From: an uncultured Methanospirillum sp.
GTDB taxonomy: Archaea; Halobacteriota; Methanomicrobia; Methanomicrobiales; Methanospirillaceae
DNA length: 64,000 bases
Direction: 5' to 3'
Assembly (NCBI RefSeq): GCF_963668475.1
Contig: NZ_OY764544.1
Coordinates: 868,001 to 932,000, forward strand
Shown one piece after another: positions 35,617-44,060 of this stretch (the first letter of the stretch is position 1; each line of letters begins with the position of its first letter). The notes below the pieces were generated by a model that ran no database searches, had not been told where the DNA came from, and saw only the letters and a program-made list of their open reading frames with translations. The position numbers were made by a program, and so were the translations under genes.

Positions 35617-35771
35617 CTTTGATACAATAAGAGTTTCAGTTAAATTCAGGGGTATAAACACCCTTAATAAATTTGTTTGCTCCCGAAATATAAGTTGCCT
35701 CAATCTTCTGAGTAGAAGATAGATAGTAATCAGAATAATTAAACTCTGCTACTAGGAAAATACAATGAGGT

Positions 35772-35809
35772 AAAAAAAGATTCCTGTCAGACCGATATGA
35801 CAGGAATCT
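35772..35809 (-). terminator. hairpin plus T-run terminator
   Basis: On the minus strand AGATTCCTGTCA, an 8-base loop and TGACAGGAATCT form a perfect 12-base stem (35809-35778), followed by seven T (35778-35772). It lies 150 bases after the chemoreceptor stop. It has the form of an intrinsic terminator; archaea mainly need the T-run. Confidence 0.65.
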
Positions 35810-35958
35810 AAATTGTAGTAGTACTGCTATTATACAGTTTATTATTGAGGTGGAGCACACCTCATACTTTCTTATCCCCAGGATGCCTTATTTCCTTTCT
35901 CTATTCTCTCAATATATAATAGAATTTCTGATACCTATGGTTGTAAATTATGTTCAGA

Positions 35959-38487
35959 TTATACCTTAAATTGAGCCATTTTTTCAGAAACACCATCAAC
36001 AATCATCACAATATTTGAGACCACCTTGTTAATCTGGGATAAAGCCGACGAAATTTCTTGTGATGCACTCGAAACAGAAACGCTTTCATCGGTAATAGTA
36101 TGAGTGAGACCTGCTATCTCCTGTATGCTGGATGTAACCTCCTCAACCGATGCAGCCTGTTCTTCTGAAGCTGATGCAACCTCTGTGATGTGACTGCTGA
36201 TATCCTCTATTTTTTGAGCGATCTCGTCGAATGCCCGGACCGTCTGCTCAAGAGACTGTCTTCCTTCAAGAACGACCCTGTTTGAGTCAGCCATTGCTTC
36301 AGTTGCAGACTGTGATTTCTGCTGGAGTAATGAGATCAGATCAGCGATAGTCTCAGCTGACTTTCTGGAATCCTGTGCAAGTGATTTTACTTCAGATGCT
36401 ACAACTGCAAAACCTCGTCCCGCATCTCCTGCCCGGGCAGCCTCTATTGCTGCGTTCAGGGCAAGAAGATTAGTCTGACTGGCAATATCAGATATTAACT
36501 TGACAATCTTTCCGATCTCGTTCATCTGTTCATTGATGTCAGATATGATTGTACCGATGTGTTCTGATGATGAGGTAATCGCCTGCATCGAGGATACAGA
36601 GGTATGTGCAAGTTCAATTCCCTGCTTTGCGGAGGTGGTAGCCTCTAACGAGAGGGTTGCAACCTCATCTGCTTTCATAGATACCGAACTCACAACATCA
36701 ACCATATCGTTCATGGCGTTGAGTATCTGTTTCGTGCTGGAATCGCTCTGTTCGGTCTTCTTCCGAATTGCAGACATCAAAGATGTAACTTCACCTGAAC
36801 CGGCAGTAATCTCTTCGATACTGGCATTTGCCTCTTCAGTATTCTTCTTTAGATCCTGGATATTTTCTATTGTCTGGGACAGTACTGATGATACCTCGTT
36901 GCCAATATGATCAAGGGATTGTTGAAATGAGACCCATTCTCCCTGTATTACCTGTTTGTTAGAAAAACGGGCCGTAAAATTATATCCCGAATATTCATCA
37001 GATATTCGCATTGCTTCATTCAAAGGAATATTAATCGAATCAAGGGTAGTGTTCATACCCTTGATGATTGTCCTGTAATCACCCTGATGCCGGTCTGGAT
37101 CGGCACGATATGAGAGATGGCCCGACGCTGCTTCTTGTGAAAATTTTATCGAATCATCGACGAGACTACTAATAGCAAGGCGAGCTTTGTCAATGGATTT
37201 TTGTATGGTAACAAAATTTTCATATGCTGATCGGGTGTACTCATCCGCAGGAATTACTGATGTGGTAAACATTGTTTTCCCATCAGCAAGGTTCCCAATA
37301 TTTTCTGAAACTATCTGAACCGATTTTTCAAGATATTCGACGAGTCTGTTTACACCAGTCATATCGATGTATGTGGTAATAACCTTGGTAACTGTGTTAT
37401 TGGTATCTACGACAGGAATGTAACTGTACTCCAGACTCTTTTGTCCGCTGCCAAAATCAACCACAAGTTCTCCCCGTTCTGGTTTACCTGATCTCGCAAC
37501 ATCAGAGAATGTGGTGCCTTTTCTTGAAATGATTTTAAAATCACGAACATTCATGGAGGTGATAGTCTGAATTGGCAACTGTGATATTGAGGAAAACGCC
37601 CGGTTTGTTGAGGATATGTTACCCCCTATATCCATGGTGATTATCCCGGCCGGACATTCATCAATTAATAACTGGGATTCATTGAGTCTGTTGACAAGAT
37701 CTGTCTGATCAACCATGATATGATACAGTTGAACAACGTCACGATTATGGTTGAGAACAGGGATGTACGTGTAATCAAGATGCTTGACCCCGGTCTTAAA
37801 ATGGCATGCAAATTTACCAGAAACCGGGCTTTTAAGTCTGATAGCATCCTGAATACTCCCTCCTTCACGGGAAAGTACGGTATGATTTTTAAACCCGATT
37901 TTTTTTGCTTCTTCTTTGGAATGACCCGTAACCTCACAATATGCAGGATTCACATGGAGAATTTCAGATTCAGGAGAAATCGTGAGGATCGAAAAGGGGA
38001 CATATTGAATTAGAGCAGTCATGGCATTGATCCGGTTTACAACCTCACTCTGGTCGATAACCGTTGCCATGAGGCAGGTTCGTCCCTCATACTGAATGAG
38101 GTTCAGTGTGACATTTGCAGGAAAAATCTCGCCAGTAATCTTCCGGTGATCCCACCTGAAGTTAACAGTCTCACCAGAAAATGCCCGCATAATCATCTCC
38201 TGTGAGACATTCGCGGAGCTTCTCCCGTCACGCTGAACTGGCGGTGATAAAATCCCAGGGGGACGTCCGATAATATCCTCCTTAATCTGGGCTTCGAACA
38301 GCTCGATGGTTCTTTTATTACAATCTACAAACATTCCCTCAGGACTTACAATCTGAATAGCAACAGGAGCACAATCCAGAATACTCTGAAGTGTTTTCAA
38401 ATCTGTGGTTGTGATTGTTGAAGAGGTAGGAACACCAGCCTTATGTGTACCGGTCTGTTCTCCTGATGTGACAGAATTTGCAATCAT
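35959..38487 (-). CDS. soluble methyl-accepting chemotaxis protein with PAS domains
   Basis: 842 residues with no membrane segment, so a cytoplasmic receptor. Three PAS domains lie at about 30-150, 155-270 and 275-395 ([60 protein letters not shown]), linked by coiled helices. A HAMP-like segment ([14 protein letters not shown]) precedes the signalling domain, whose hairpin tip reads [32 protein letters not shown]. It would talk to CheA/CheW and the archaellum. No che gene is nearby. The ATG at 38487 follows a TATA-like ACTATACAC. Confidence 0.93.
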   Translation of the reverse strand: MIANSVTSGEQTGTHKAGVPTSSTITTTDLKTLQSILDCAPVAIQIVSPEGMFVDCNKRTIELFEAQIKEDIIGRPPGILSPPVQRDGRSSANVSQEMIMRAFSGETVNFRWDHRKITGEIFPANVTLNLIQYEGRTCLMATVIDQSEVVNRINAMTALIQYVPFSILTISPESEILHVNPAYCEVTGHSKEEAKKIGFKNHTVLSREGGSIQDAIRLKSPVSGKFACHFKTGVKHLDYTYIPVLNHNRDVVQLYHIMVDQTDLVNRLNESQLLIDECPAGIITMDIGGNISSTNRAFSSISQLPIQTITSMNVRDFKIISRKGTTFSDVARSGKPERGELVVDFGSGQKSLEYSYIPVVDTNNTVTKVITTYIDMTGVNRLVEYLEKSVQIVSENIGNLADGKTMFTTSVIPADEYTRSAYENFVTIQKSIDKARLAISSLVDDSIKFSQEAASGHLSYRADPDRHQGDYRTIIKGMNTTLDSINIPLNEAMRISDEYSGYNFTARFSNKQVIQGEWVSFQQSLDHIGNEVSSVLSQTIENIQDLKKNTEEANASIEEITAGSGEVTSLMSAIRKKTEQSDSSTKQILNAMNDMVDVVSSVSMKADEVATLSLEATTSAKQGIELAHTSVSSMQAITSSSEHIGTIISDINEQMNEIGKIVKLISDIASQTNLLALNAAIEAARAGDAGRGFAVVASEVKSLAQDSRKSAETIADLISLLQQKSQSATEAMADSNRVVLEGRQSLEQTVRAFDEIAQKIEDISSHITEVASASEEQAASVEEVTSSIQEIAGLTHTITDESVSVSSASQEISSALSQINKVVSNIVMIVDGVSEKMAQFKV

Positions 38488-38912
38488 CTCGTGTATAGTA
38501 GTGTATACACAGATTGATAGAAAAACTGAATAGAAACTCCAGGATCTATGAGAACTCTATATACCCCTATGTTTGCATAAAAAAGTCCTTTTCATCGGTC
38601 CTACATGGGGCCCCCAACGGGGTATCGTTGGGGTTTATATGATATTCATTAGATTGAAAAAACCTGGAGATCGGGCCTTCGCAGATCAATGTAGATTTTT
38701 CCAGTTCATCAGGAACAATTTAAACTTCTATTCGCAGGTTTATTTTTGAAACTATTACGTATCCACAATAGACATTTAAAATGTAAGCCTCTTGTTGAAT
38801 CAAACCATATTTGAATGTCCAATATCATAGATACTGCACGTATCAAATGTGATTACGGGTTAGATACGGCTTGAGATACAATTAATACAGATTGTAATGA
38901 CTATTGTAATAC
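38488..38912. other. intergenic region upstream of RHH gene
   Basis: 425 AT-rich bases between divergent genes. It contains hairpin repeat copy B (38571-38640). TTGAGATACAATTAATACAG at about 38871 may include the TATA of the RHH gene, which appears leaderless. No gene seen. Confidence 0.45.
38571..38640 (+). repeat. hairpin repeat, copy B
   Basis: Core at 38607-38640: GGGGCCCCCAACGGGGTATC then GTTGGGGTTTATAT. CCCCAACG and CGTTGGGG pair over 8 bases. The flank AAAAAGTCCTTTTCATCGGT on the left is shared with copy C (minus strand) with few changes. It lies between divergent genes and terminates neither. Confidence 0.75.
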
Positions 38913-39167
38913 GTGTCAAAAGCAAAAGGAAAATCTCAGGCTAGTGTATCGCTGCGCATGCCTATTGAATTAAAAGAAACGCTTGATGAATATGTCACAT
39001 CAAACAAATATGCTTCGCTATCTGAAGCAATAATAGCCATATTGATCGAGAAACTGAATCCTCCAATTCCGGGATTATGCCGGGCCTGCAACTATCAGAA
39101 TCCACCTGAAGCAAAATTCTGTTGCCAGTGCGGTAAAAAAATTCCGGTCATTTCTGAACAGAAATAA
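38913..39167 (+). CDS. ribbon-helix-helix DNA-binding protein with zinc ribbon
   Basis: 84 residues. Residues 10-48 are a ribbon-helix-helix domain (ASVSLRMPIELKETLDEYVT; SLSEAIIAILIEKL), which binds DNA as a dimer through its paired beta strand. Residues 56-77 form a zinc ribbon, CRACNYQNPPEAKFCCQCGK. The start is GTG 38913, without a ribosome site, so it is perhaps leaderless. It is followed by a membrane-tethered RHH protein. Such short RHH-zinc-ribbon proteins are transcription regulators; the target is unknown. Confidence 0.82.
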   Translation: MSKAKGKSQASVSLRMPIELKETLDEYVTSNKYASLSEAIIAILIEKLNPPIPGLCRACNYQNPPEAKFCCQCGKKIPVISEQK

Positions 39168-39212
39168 CCAGGCATAGAATGATACCGAAAACAAACATGA
39201 AAGGAGGCCACG

Positions 39213-39692
39213 ATGGGCTCTGATAAAGTAGAGAAAAGACTACCTGATGACATTATTGCTCTCATCGATCAGGAAGCATCTTCAAAAGATATGAGCAGGC
39301 AGGAGATCATCTCGTTGCTTATTACTGCCGTTAAAGAGGCAAATCTTGCAGAGGAGAACAAGGAGTTAAAACGGGATATTGAGTATTTACACAAGCAACA
39401 AAAGGAGAGCGTGTCTGAGATACAGTTTCTCCGTGATGAGATCAGCAAATTTTCATCAGGATTGACATCACTTGCCGTTACTCTTGGTGAGGGAAAAGCA
39501 AACGACGCCCAGAAATCTGATACTGATTCGTTCTCATCCCAGATTCAGGAGCTCTCCGATGAGATCACTCACTTAAAAGAGGCTGCTTCTGGTGAAAACC
39601 AGACCGTTGTTGAAAAGAACCTGCCGCTGATCATTGTGAGCGTTCTTGCAGGACTCCTCCTGATATACCTCATCATCAGTAAGGTAATGTAA
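39213..39692 (+). CDS. RHH-like protein with coiled coil and C-terminal membrane helix
   Basis: 159 residues. Residues 6-45 resemble an RHH domain (VEKRLPDDIIALIDQEASSK; MSRQEIISLLITAV). A coiled coil runs from 50 to 125 (ENKELKRDIEYLHKQQKESV; SFSSQIQELSDEITHLKEAA). The C-terminus is a membrane helix (LPLIIVSVLAGLLLIYLII). AAGGAGG precedes the ATG. It is a tail-anchored protein with a possible DNA-binding head, encoded 45 bases after the RHH-zinc-ribbon gene, so the two may form a membrane-linked regulator pair; this is inference. Confidence 0.75.
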   Translation: MGSDKVEKRLPDDIIALIDQEASSKDMSRQEIISLLITAVKEANLAEENKELKRDIEYLHKQQKESVSEIQFLRDEISKFSSGLTSLAVTLGEGKANDAQKSDTDSFSSQIQELSDEITHLKEAASGENQTVVEKNLPLIIVSVLAGLLLIYLIISKVM

Positions 39693-39728
39693 CATGAATT
39701 CTCGATTTCGTACATTTGAGGGATAATT

Positions 39729-40286
39729 ATGAAGATTACGACAATCTGTGGAAGCAACAGAAAAAAAGGTGCAACAAGAGGCATTTTGGAAGCGTTTGAG
39801 AGCGGATTAAAGGATGCAGGAATTCCTGGAGTAAAAACGAAGAAGTACTCCTTGTCAGATGTCCACCTGGAGCCCTGCAAAGGCTGTTTGAAGTGCAAGA
39901 AAAAAGGGCACTGCGTAATACAGGATGACTTTGGAAAGATAGCATTCCGGATGATACACAGCGATCTCATCGTTCTGGGATCGCCGGTCTATTTCTCTGA
40001 TGTCAGTTCACCGGTAAAGGCCCTGATTGATCGGACTGTTTCACTCTGGCACACAAAACAGTTGAAAGGCAAGAAGGTGATCTTTGCAGCAGCCACCATG
40101 GAGAGTGGAGCTGAACACACACTTGAGACTCTCAAACTCTGGGCACACGATCATGAGATGAACGTGGTCTCCACAATTGAGGGGATTGGTGAGGAGGTTA
40201 AGGATGTTCTCAAAAGTGAGAAGACAACACAGGGAATAAAAGACTCAGTAGATGCATTCAAGGCAACTCTCCCGAGTGAAACCTGA
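39729..40286 (+). CDS. iron-sulfur flavoprotein (Isf-like, NADPH-dependent FMN reductase fold)
   Basis: 185 residues. The flavodoxin-like core begins MKITTICGSNRKKGATRGIL, the FMN phosphate loop. EPCKGCLKCKKKGHCVIQDD gives CX2CX2CX5C, the compact 4Fe-4S motif of archaeal iron-sulfur flavoproteins. VLGSPVYFSDVSSPVKALID is the second flavin loop. Isf proteins reduce O2 or peroxide or pass electrons from ferredoxin in methanogens. It follows the RHH pair closely; a ribosome site GAGGGAT lies before the ATG. Confidence 0.9.
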   Translation: MKITTICGSNRKKGATRGILEAFESGLKDAGIPGVKTKKYSLSDVHLEPCKGCLKCKKKGHCVIQDDFGKIAFRMIHSDLIVLGSPVYFSDVSSPVKALIDRTVSLWHTKQLKGKKVIFAAATMESGAEHTLETLKLWAHDHEMNVVSTIEGIGEEVKDVLKSEKTTQGIKDSVDAFKATLPSET

Positions 40287-40293
40287 CGAACTT

Positions 40294-42177
40294 CTAGTTT
40301 TTATTTTTTTGTTTTGTACGATTTTTTGCAGAACGTAACGAGCATCCCATTATTGCCATCTGTTCAAACTCTTTCGGAAGATTGTTCTTGCGAATCTTGG
40401 TTACCGCTTTTTTGATATTGTAAGGAACACGGATTTGAACAATGGAGAACGGGTTGAAGGTAATAACCGCATACGAGGCCCGGGGATCCCGGTCCTCCTG
40501 TCTCCCGACACTCCCACAGTTTAAAAACGATGTTCCTTCCACCTCTTTGATGAACGGAGAATGTGAATGCCCGGTAATTATCACATCAGCCGCTGAAGAG
40601 GTTGCAAGCTCACATAATCTGCTGTAGGGTGTATCTGCGGTTAGGTATTCTGTTATAGATTCAGGGCTGCCGTGAGTTATCAGCAGTGTCTTTCCCTGAA
40701 TTTTTAATCTCAATGTATTGGGGAGTTTTTGTAAAAATGTACTACTTCTATGTGACAGGTTGTCGTATGTCCACTCCATGGTGATCTTCTTTTCACTCGA
40801 CTTCACCTTCCTGGACTTCCACTTTTTTGTGATGATATCAAGGTCATAATTTCCGATAACTGAAAAGATCTGGTTATATCGCACAACATGAACAACCATA
40901 TCAGGAGAGGCTCCATACCCGATACAGTCCCCTGCGTTGATAAAACCAGAGACACCACGTGTTTTTGCGTCATTAATTATTGCTTCCAGTGCAGGAAGAT
41001 TTGCATGTATATCACTGATACAGGCAATTTTCAGGTTTGGTATGAGTTCATCGATCTTATCTTTTTGCAGAGTCTCATTATTCAGAATTGAGATTTTGGC
41101 AGTGATGATCTCAAAGAGCTCTTCGCTTTTAACTCTCTCCCAGGCCTGTACGAGATCATGAAAGATCTCGTCGCGTTTTGTCTTCTGATCATCCAGGAGT
41201 TTAAGAATTCCAAGGGCGATGAGATCGTATATCTTGGTGTTCCCGGCATAATCCATTGCCAGACTCTTTTCTTCTTTAAGAAATCCCGGAAGGAACTCAA
41301 TCCATACATCACATTCATGAAGCGATTCGAGAAGGCTCTGAACTGCTTTGATATGCTCGATCTCTTGTTGCAAAGATTCAAGGCAGATTTCAGAAAAGGT
41401 TTCCAGAATAAATATGATCTGTTTTGCTATGATCCGCATCTTGTGATGCTTTACGTGAGCTGTCGGATCACCCAGATAATGGCTATACTCAGTAAGAACA
41501 TCGAATTTTCTGAGTAAAAAGTAACAGAACTGTTCGTTTGCGTATACTTTTTCATCTGGATGAGTATCGGAGGGTATATCCTTAATGTATACCTGTAAAT
41601 CTTCGTTTATTCGCTGAAGCGTATTACATTCTGCAGTTTCACCTGTTGAAAAGAGTACATGCTCCTGAATCTCATTTCTTTTCTGTTTGAGACGGAGCAG
41701 GAGGCATTCAATACCGATATGATGAATCTGATCAGAATCAACTGATAATACTGCAGAATCATTCTCTTCGTGAGAGGTACCTGATATCACTTCAGTCTCA
41801 TGGTGATTCGGGTGGTTTACCAGAATGGTGGATGAACGAAAGAAGAGTGGAGAAGACTGCTTGTGAGCGGCGTGCGTAAGAAGTGATTCAACATACGAGA
41901 TCTGAACGTCAAGGTCCCGTGCTTCACTCAGGGATTTTGTGAGTTTTCTTAACGCAGGTTCCCAGTATTTTATTCGTTTGTGAGAGAGACATGCCTCGAA
42001 CAGAGACAATGCCGTTCGAATCTTGCGGGTAGTCACCCTACACTGGTGAAGAACCTCACTATCTTCAGCAGTACTCACGTCTTTGAGGATCTCTGATAAC
42101 GTATGTGTAAGCGGAATAAGAGTATCTGCCGCATATCGACAGAAGAATGCTTTTTTTCGCTTGCATGGATATTTCAT
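40294..42177 (-). CDS. CHAD domain fused to a metallophosphoesterase
   Basis: 627 residues. Residues 1-370 are a CHAD domain: repeated helices with conserved histidines and basic residues (LHQCRVTTRKIRTALSLFEA; VKHHKMRIIAKQIIFILETF). CHAD binds polyphosphate. Residues 388-600 are a calcineurin-like phosphoesterase of the YfcE/MJ0936 type: ACISDIHANLPALEAII, NAGDCIGYG, VIGNYD, LLITHGSPES and ITGHSHSPF, FLNCGSVG, all metal ligands present. The fusion suggests hydrolysis of, or signalling through, polyphosphate-bound substrate. It shares the strand with ppk1-like and ppx genes, 1.8 kb downstream of them. Confidence 0.88.
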   Translation of the reverse strand: MKYPCKRKKAFFCRYAADTLIPLTHTLSEILKDVSTAEDSEVLHQCRVTTRKIRTALSLFEACLSHKRIKYWEPALRKLTKSLSEARDLDVQISYVESLLTHAAHKQSSPLFFRSSTILVNHPNHHETEVISGTSHEENDSAVLSVDSDQIHHIGIECLLLRLKQKRNEIQEHVLFSTGETAECNTLQRINEDLQVYIKDIPSDTHPDEKVYANEQFCYFLLRKFDVLTEYSHYLGDPTAHVKHHKMRIIAKQIIFILETFSEICLESLQQEIEHIKAVQSLLESLHECDVWIEFLPGFLKEEKSLAMDYAGNTKIYDLIALGILKLLDDQKTKRDEIFHDLVQAWERVKSEELFEIITAKISILNNETLQKDKIDELIPNLKIACISDIHANLPALEAIINDAKTRGVSGFINAGDCIGYGASPDMVVHVVRYNQIFSVIGNYDLDIITKKWKSRKVKSSEKKITMEWTYDNLSHRSSTFLQKLPNTLRLKIQGKTLLITHGSPESITEYLTADTPYSRLCELATSSAADVIITGHSHSPFIKEVEGTSFLNCGSVGRQEDRDPRASYAVITFNPFSIVQIRVPYNIKKAVTKIRKNNLPKEFEQMAIMGCSLRSAKNRTKQKNKN

Positions 42178-42537
42178 AGAATCCTCTGATTAGGGCATAT
42201 ATCTACAATGAGGTATACTGATGTGACAAGTCTCTTTCTTCAATGTCATCGGCAATATTTATATCTATAGTGCATGGCATCGTTTTTGAATGACCGAAGT
42301 AAATATTGGTCTTTTTAGAGCGTCTAATAGAATTGCACTTCATCGTGTACGGCACACTCTCAATGAAATTGTGTTATTACCCATATTTCCCAACCAGTAC
42401 TGTCAGAGTCAAGAGAAAATTTCAATTTGTTTTCTGGTTTTTCATATAGTTCCTATTGAGGAAACAAGTATAATCAGATCAATTGAGTGCATATACTTTC
42501 TCTAGTAATTCTATACTAAACCATTATTCTGCTGTAC
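42178..42537. other. intergenic region, no certain gene
   Basis: 360 bases upstream of the CHAD fusion. A 71-codon plus-strand frame at 42290 has no ribosome site and no recognisable feature, and I do not count it. The minus-strand promoter of the CHAD gene probably lies near 42240-42270 (TATAGATATAAATATTG). Confidence 0.4.
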
Positions 42538-42723
42538 ATGAAAGAAAGTAATATGGAAAGCGGATCAATATCAGCCGATTTCAACGGTTTAGCGAAAAAT
42601 TCGTTACATTCATTACATCTTTGTCCACGATGTTTTCCCTATATAGATATTTATTGTGAGATCTGCCAAGGCCATGGGGAATATATGCTACAGGCCCCAA
42701 CTCACCACGACATTTCACGCTGA
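42538..42723 (+). CDS. small zinc-finger-like protein, possible
   Basis: 61 residues with HLCPRCFPYIDIYCEICQGH followed by GEYM. The two CxxC pairs and the G-H-G after them resemble half of a DnaJ-type zinc finger. The ATG at 42538 or the next at 42553 could be used; no strong ribosome site is seen. It stands alone on the plus strand between the CHAD fusion and the ppk1 fragment. It could be genuine because the cysteine pattern is unlikely by chance, but support is limited. Confidence 0.42.
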   Translation: MKESNMESGSISADFNGLAKNSLHSLHLCPRCFPYIDIYCEICQGHGEYMLQAPTHHDISR

Positions 42724-42914
42724 AATCAATAAATCGAAATTATTAGAGTTGATCACCCGGGATGATCCTGAACGATACAACAGGTCTCCTACTTTTCGAA
42801 GAGTGTGTGGGTTTTGGTGCCTCAATAATCAGGAATGACATCCCTTAACTGACCAGGCATCATACTTCGCAATTCGTGTACACGCGTTTACGAAACCTGT
42901 TTACCTTGGGCTAT

Positions 42915-42986
42915 CAAAAACCCCAACGGTGCCCCGTTGGGGGCCCCAGACGAGACCGACGAAAAAGACTTTTTCATGAAAAACAT
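42915..42986 (-). repeat. hairpin repeat, copy C (inverted)
   Basis: On the plus strand CCCCAACGGTGCCCCGTTGG at 42921-42940 continues GGGGCCCC. The stem CCCCAACGG/CCGTTGGGG is 9 bases. The minus-strand reading shares AAAAAGTCTTTTTCGTCGGT with copy B. It lies about 15 bases after the stop of the truncated ppk1 gene, in the same direction, where it could end transcription. Confidence 0.75.
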
Positions 42987-42999
42987 GCGTATACAATAG

Positions 43000-44001
43000 T
43001 CATATAAACGTGTCAGAATTACACTTGTATTTGAGATCCGGCCTGTTAAGGGTGTAAAGAATACTCATATCCGCCATCCCAATTGGTCCCCTGGTTCGGT
43101 AAAATATCCTGGAAAATTGAAGGAGTTTGTCACAGATCACTCCACAGGTTATCTTGTCCATCTGATACGATACTTCAATTCGCACGGTGGTATTTTGCCT
43201 TCGCTCGTCCGGGTTATCAGTCTCTTCAGACCTTTCCTCTTCTTTGTTCAGATTCAATGACAGAGAACGTGAGTTCCTTGTCACTCGAAACGGATATGAG
43301 GCTACAATCTGCATCCCGGGAAAGAGAAGATCAAGGTTGGAAGATATAAGATCCTCGAGAAAAACCAGATCATACCGGGTGGAATTCACAGATGGCTGCT
43401 CACTCTCAATTGGGATCAGACGGGGAAACAGGTCTTCTGGAATTTTTATCCTGACAAATAACTCGGGAGACTGTGGTGTCTCTTTTAGAATAACTGCCAG
43501 ATTCAGGGACAGGTTCGATATATAAGGAAATGGATGGGTTTTATCAAAAGCCAGAGGAGTTACAATGGGAAAGACCTCTTTGTAAAAATACTCCCGAAGT
43601 CTTCTTTGGTGATGCTCATCAAGTGAATGAATCTGGTGAATAGTGATACCATTTGCAAGGAGATCTGGAAATATTGAGTAGTTCCAGATCTCATCTTGTA
43701 TTTCAAGTAATGGATACAACTGGGCATACAATTGTTCAAGAACCACGGCAAGAGCCCGATTATCTGGTTCGAGGGTCCCATCGTTTTTTAGATGAGAGGT
43801 TAAATCAAGAACCCTGGTCTTGAAAAATGTATCAAGAGATGTATGAAACGTTACAAGAAAGTTCACGCGTTCAAGAAGAGGATATGTCTTGTCACCAGCT
43901 TTTGAGATTAGGTACTCATGCGGCTGTATCCAGGACTTTATCTGATCATAGATGGGCCCACTGGATTGCAATATAGGAGGATAGGTTTGATAGTTTATCA
44001 T
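43000..44001 (-). pseudogene. ppk1: polyphosphate kinase 1, N-terminal half only
   Basis: 333 residues corresponding to the N and head domains of Ppk1: YPLLERVNFLVTFHTSLDTF FKTRV (the N-domain, normally S-N-L-D-E-F-F), EDLISSNLDLLFPGM and IVASYPFRVTRNS (head domain). Ppk1 is normally about 700 residues, and its phosphorylated histidines lie in the two C-terminal catalytic domains, which are missing. The frame ends LNRPDLKYKCNSDTFI, and a hairpin repeat follows almost at once. So it cannot make polyphosphate by the known mechanism. It may be a pseudogene or a kept N-terminal domain, for instance for binding; the frame itself is clean. Confidence 0.75.
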
Positions 44002-44060
44002 ATGCTTTGATTTTTATGAGATTCGGTATTTCGGATTGTTATAATGGGCGGATTTTCGTG

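Larger units (their letters stand above)
35419..35958. other. intergenic region with hairpins, no gene
   Basis: 540 AT-rich bases downstream of the chemoreceptor gene. Two strong hairpins are listed separately (35591-35616 and 35772-35809). Short frames on the minus strand lack any support. Confidence 0.45.

Noticed and set aside
35636..35860. Minus-strand frames after the chemoreceptor gene.
   Set aside because: They span a clear terminator hairpin and have AT-driven composition with no start signal.
42290..42505. A 71-codon plus-strand frame between the CHAD gene and the ppk1 fragment.
   Set aside because: No ribosome site, no recognisable motif and ordinary composition; it is most likely chance.
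38641..42914. Inversion between hairpin copies B and C as the cause of the ppk1 truncation.
   Set aside because: An inversion should leave the missing C-terminal half of ppk1 next to copy B, and no such sequence is present there.
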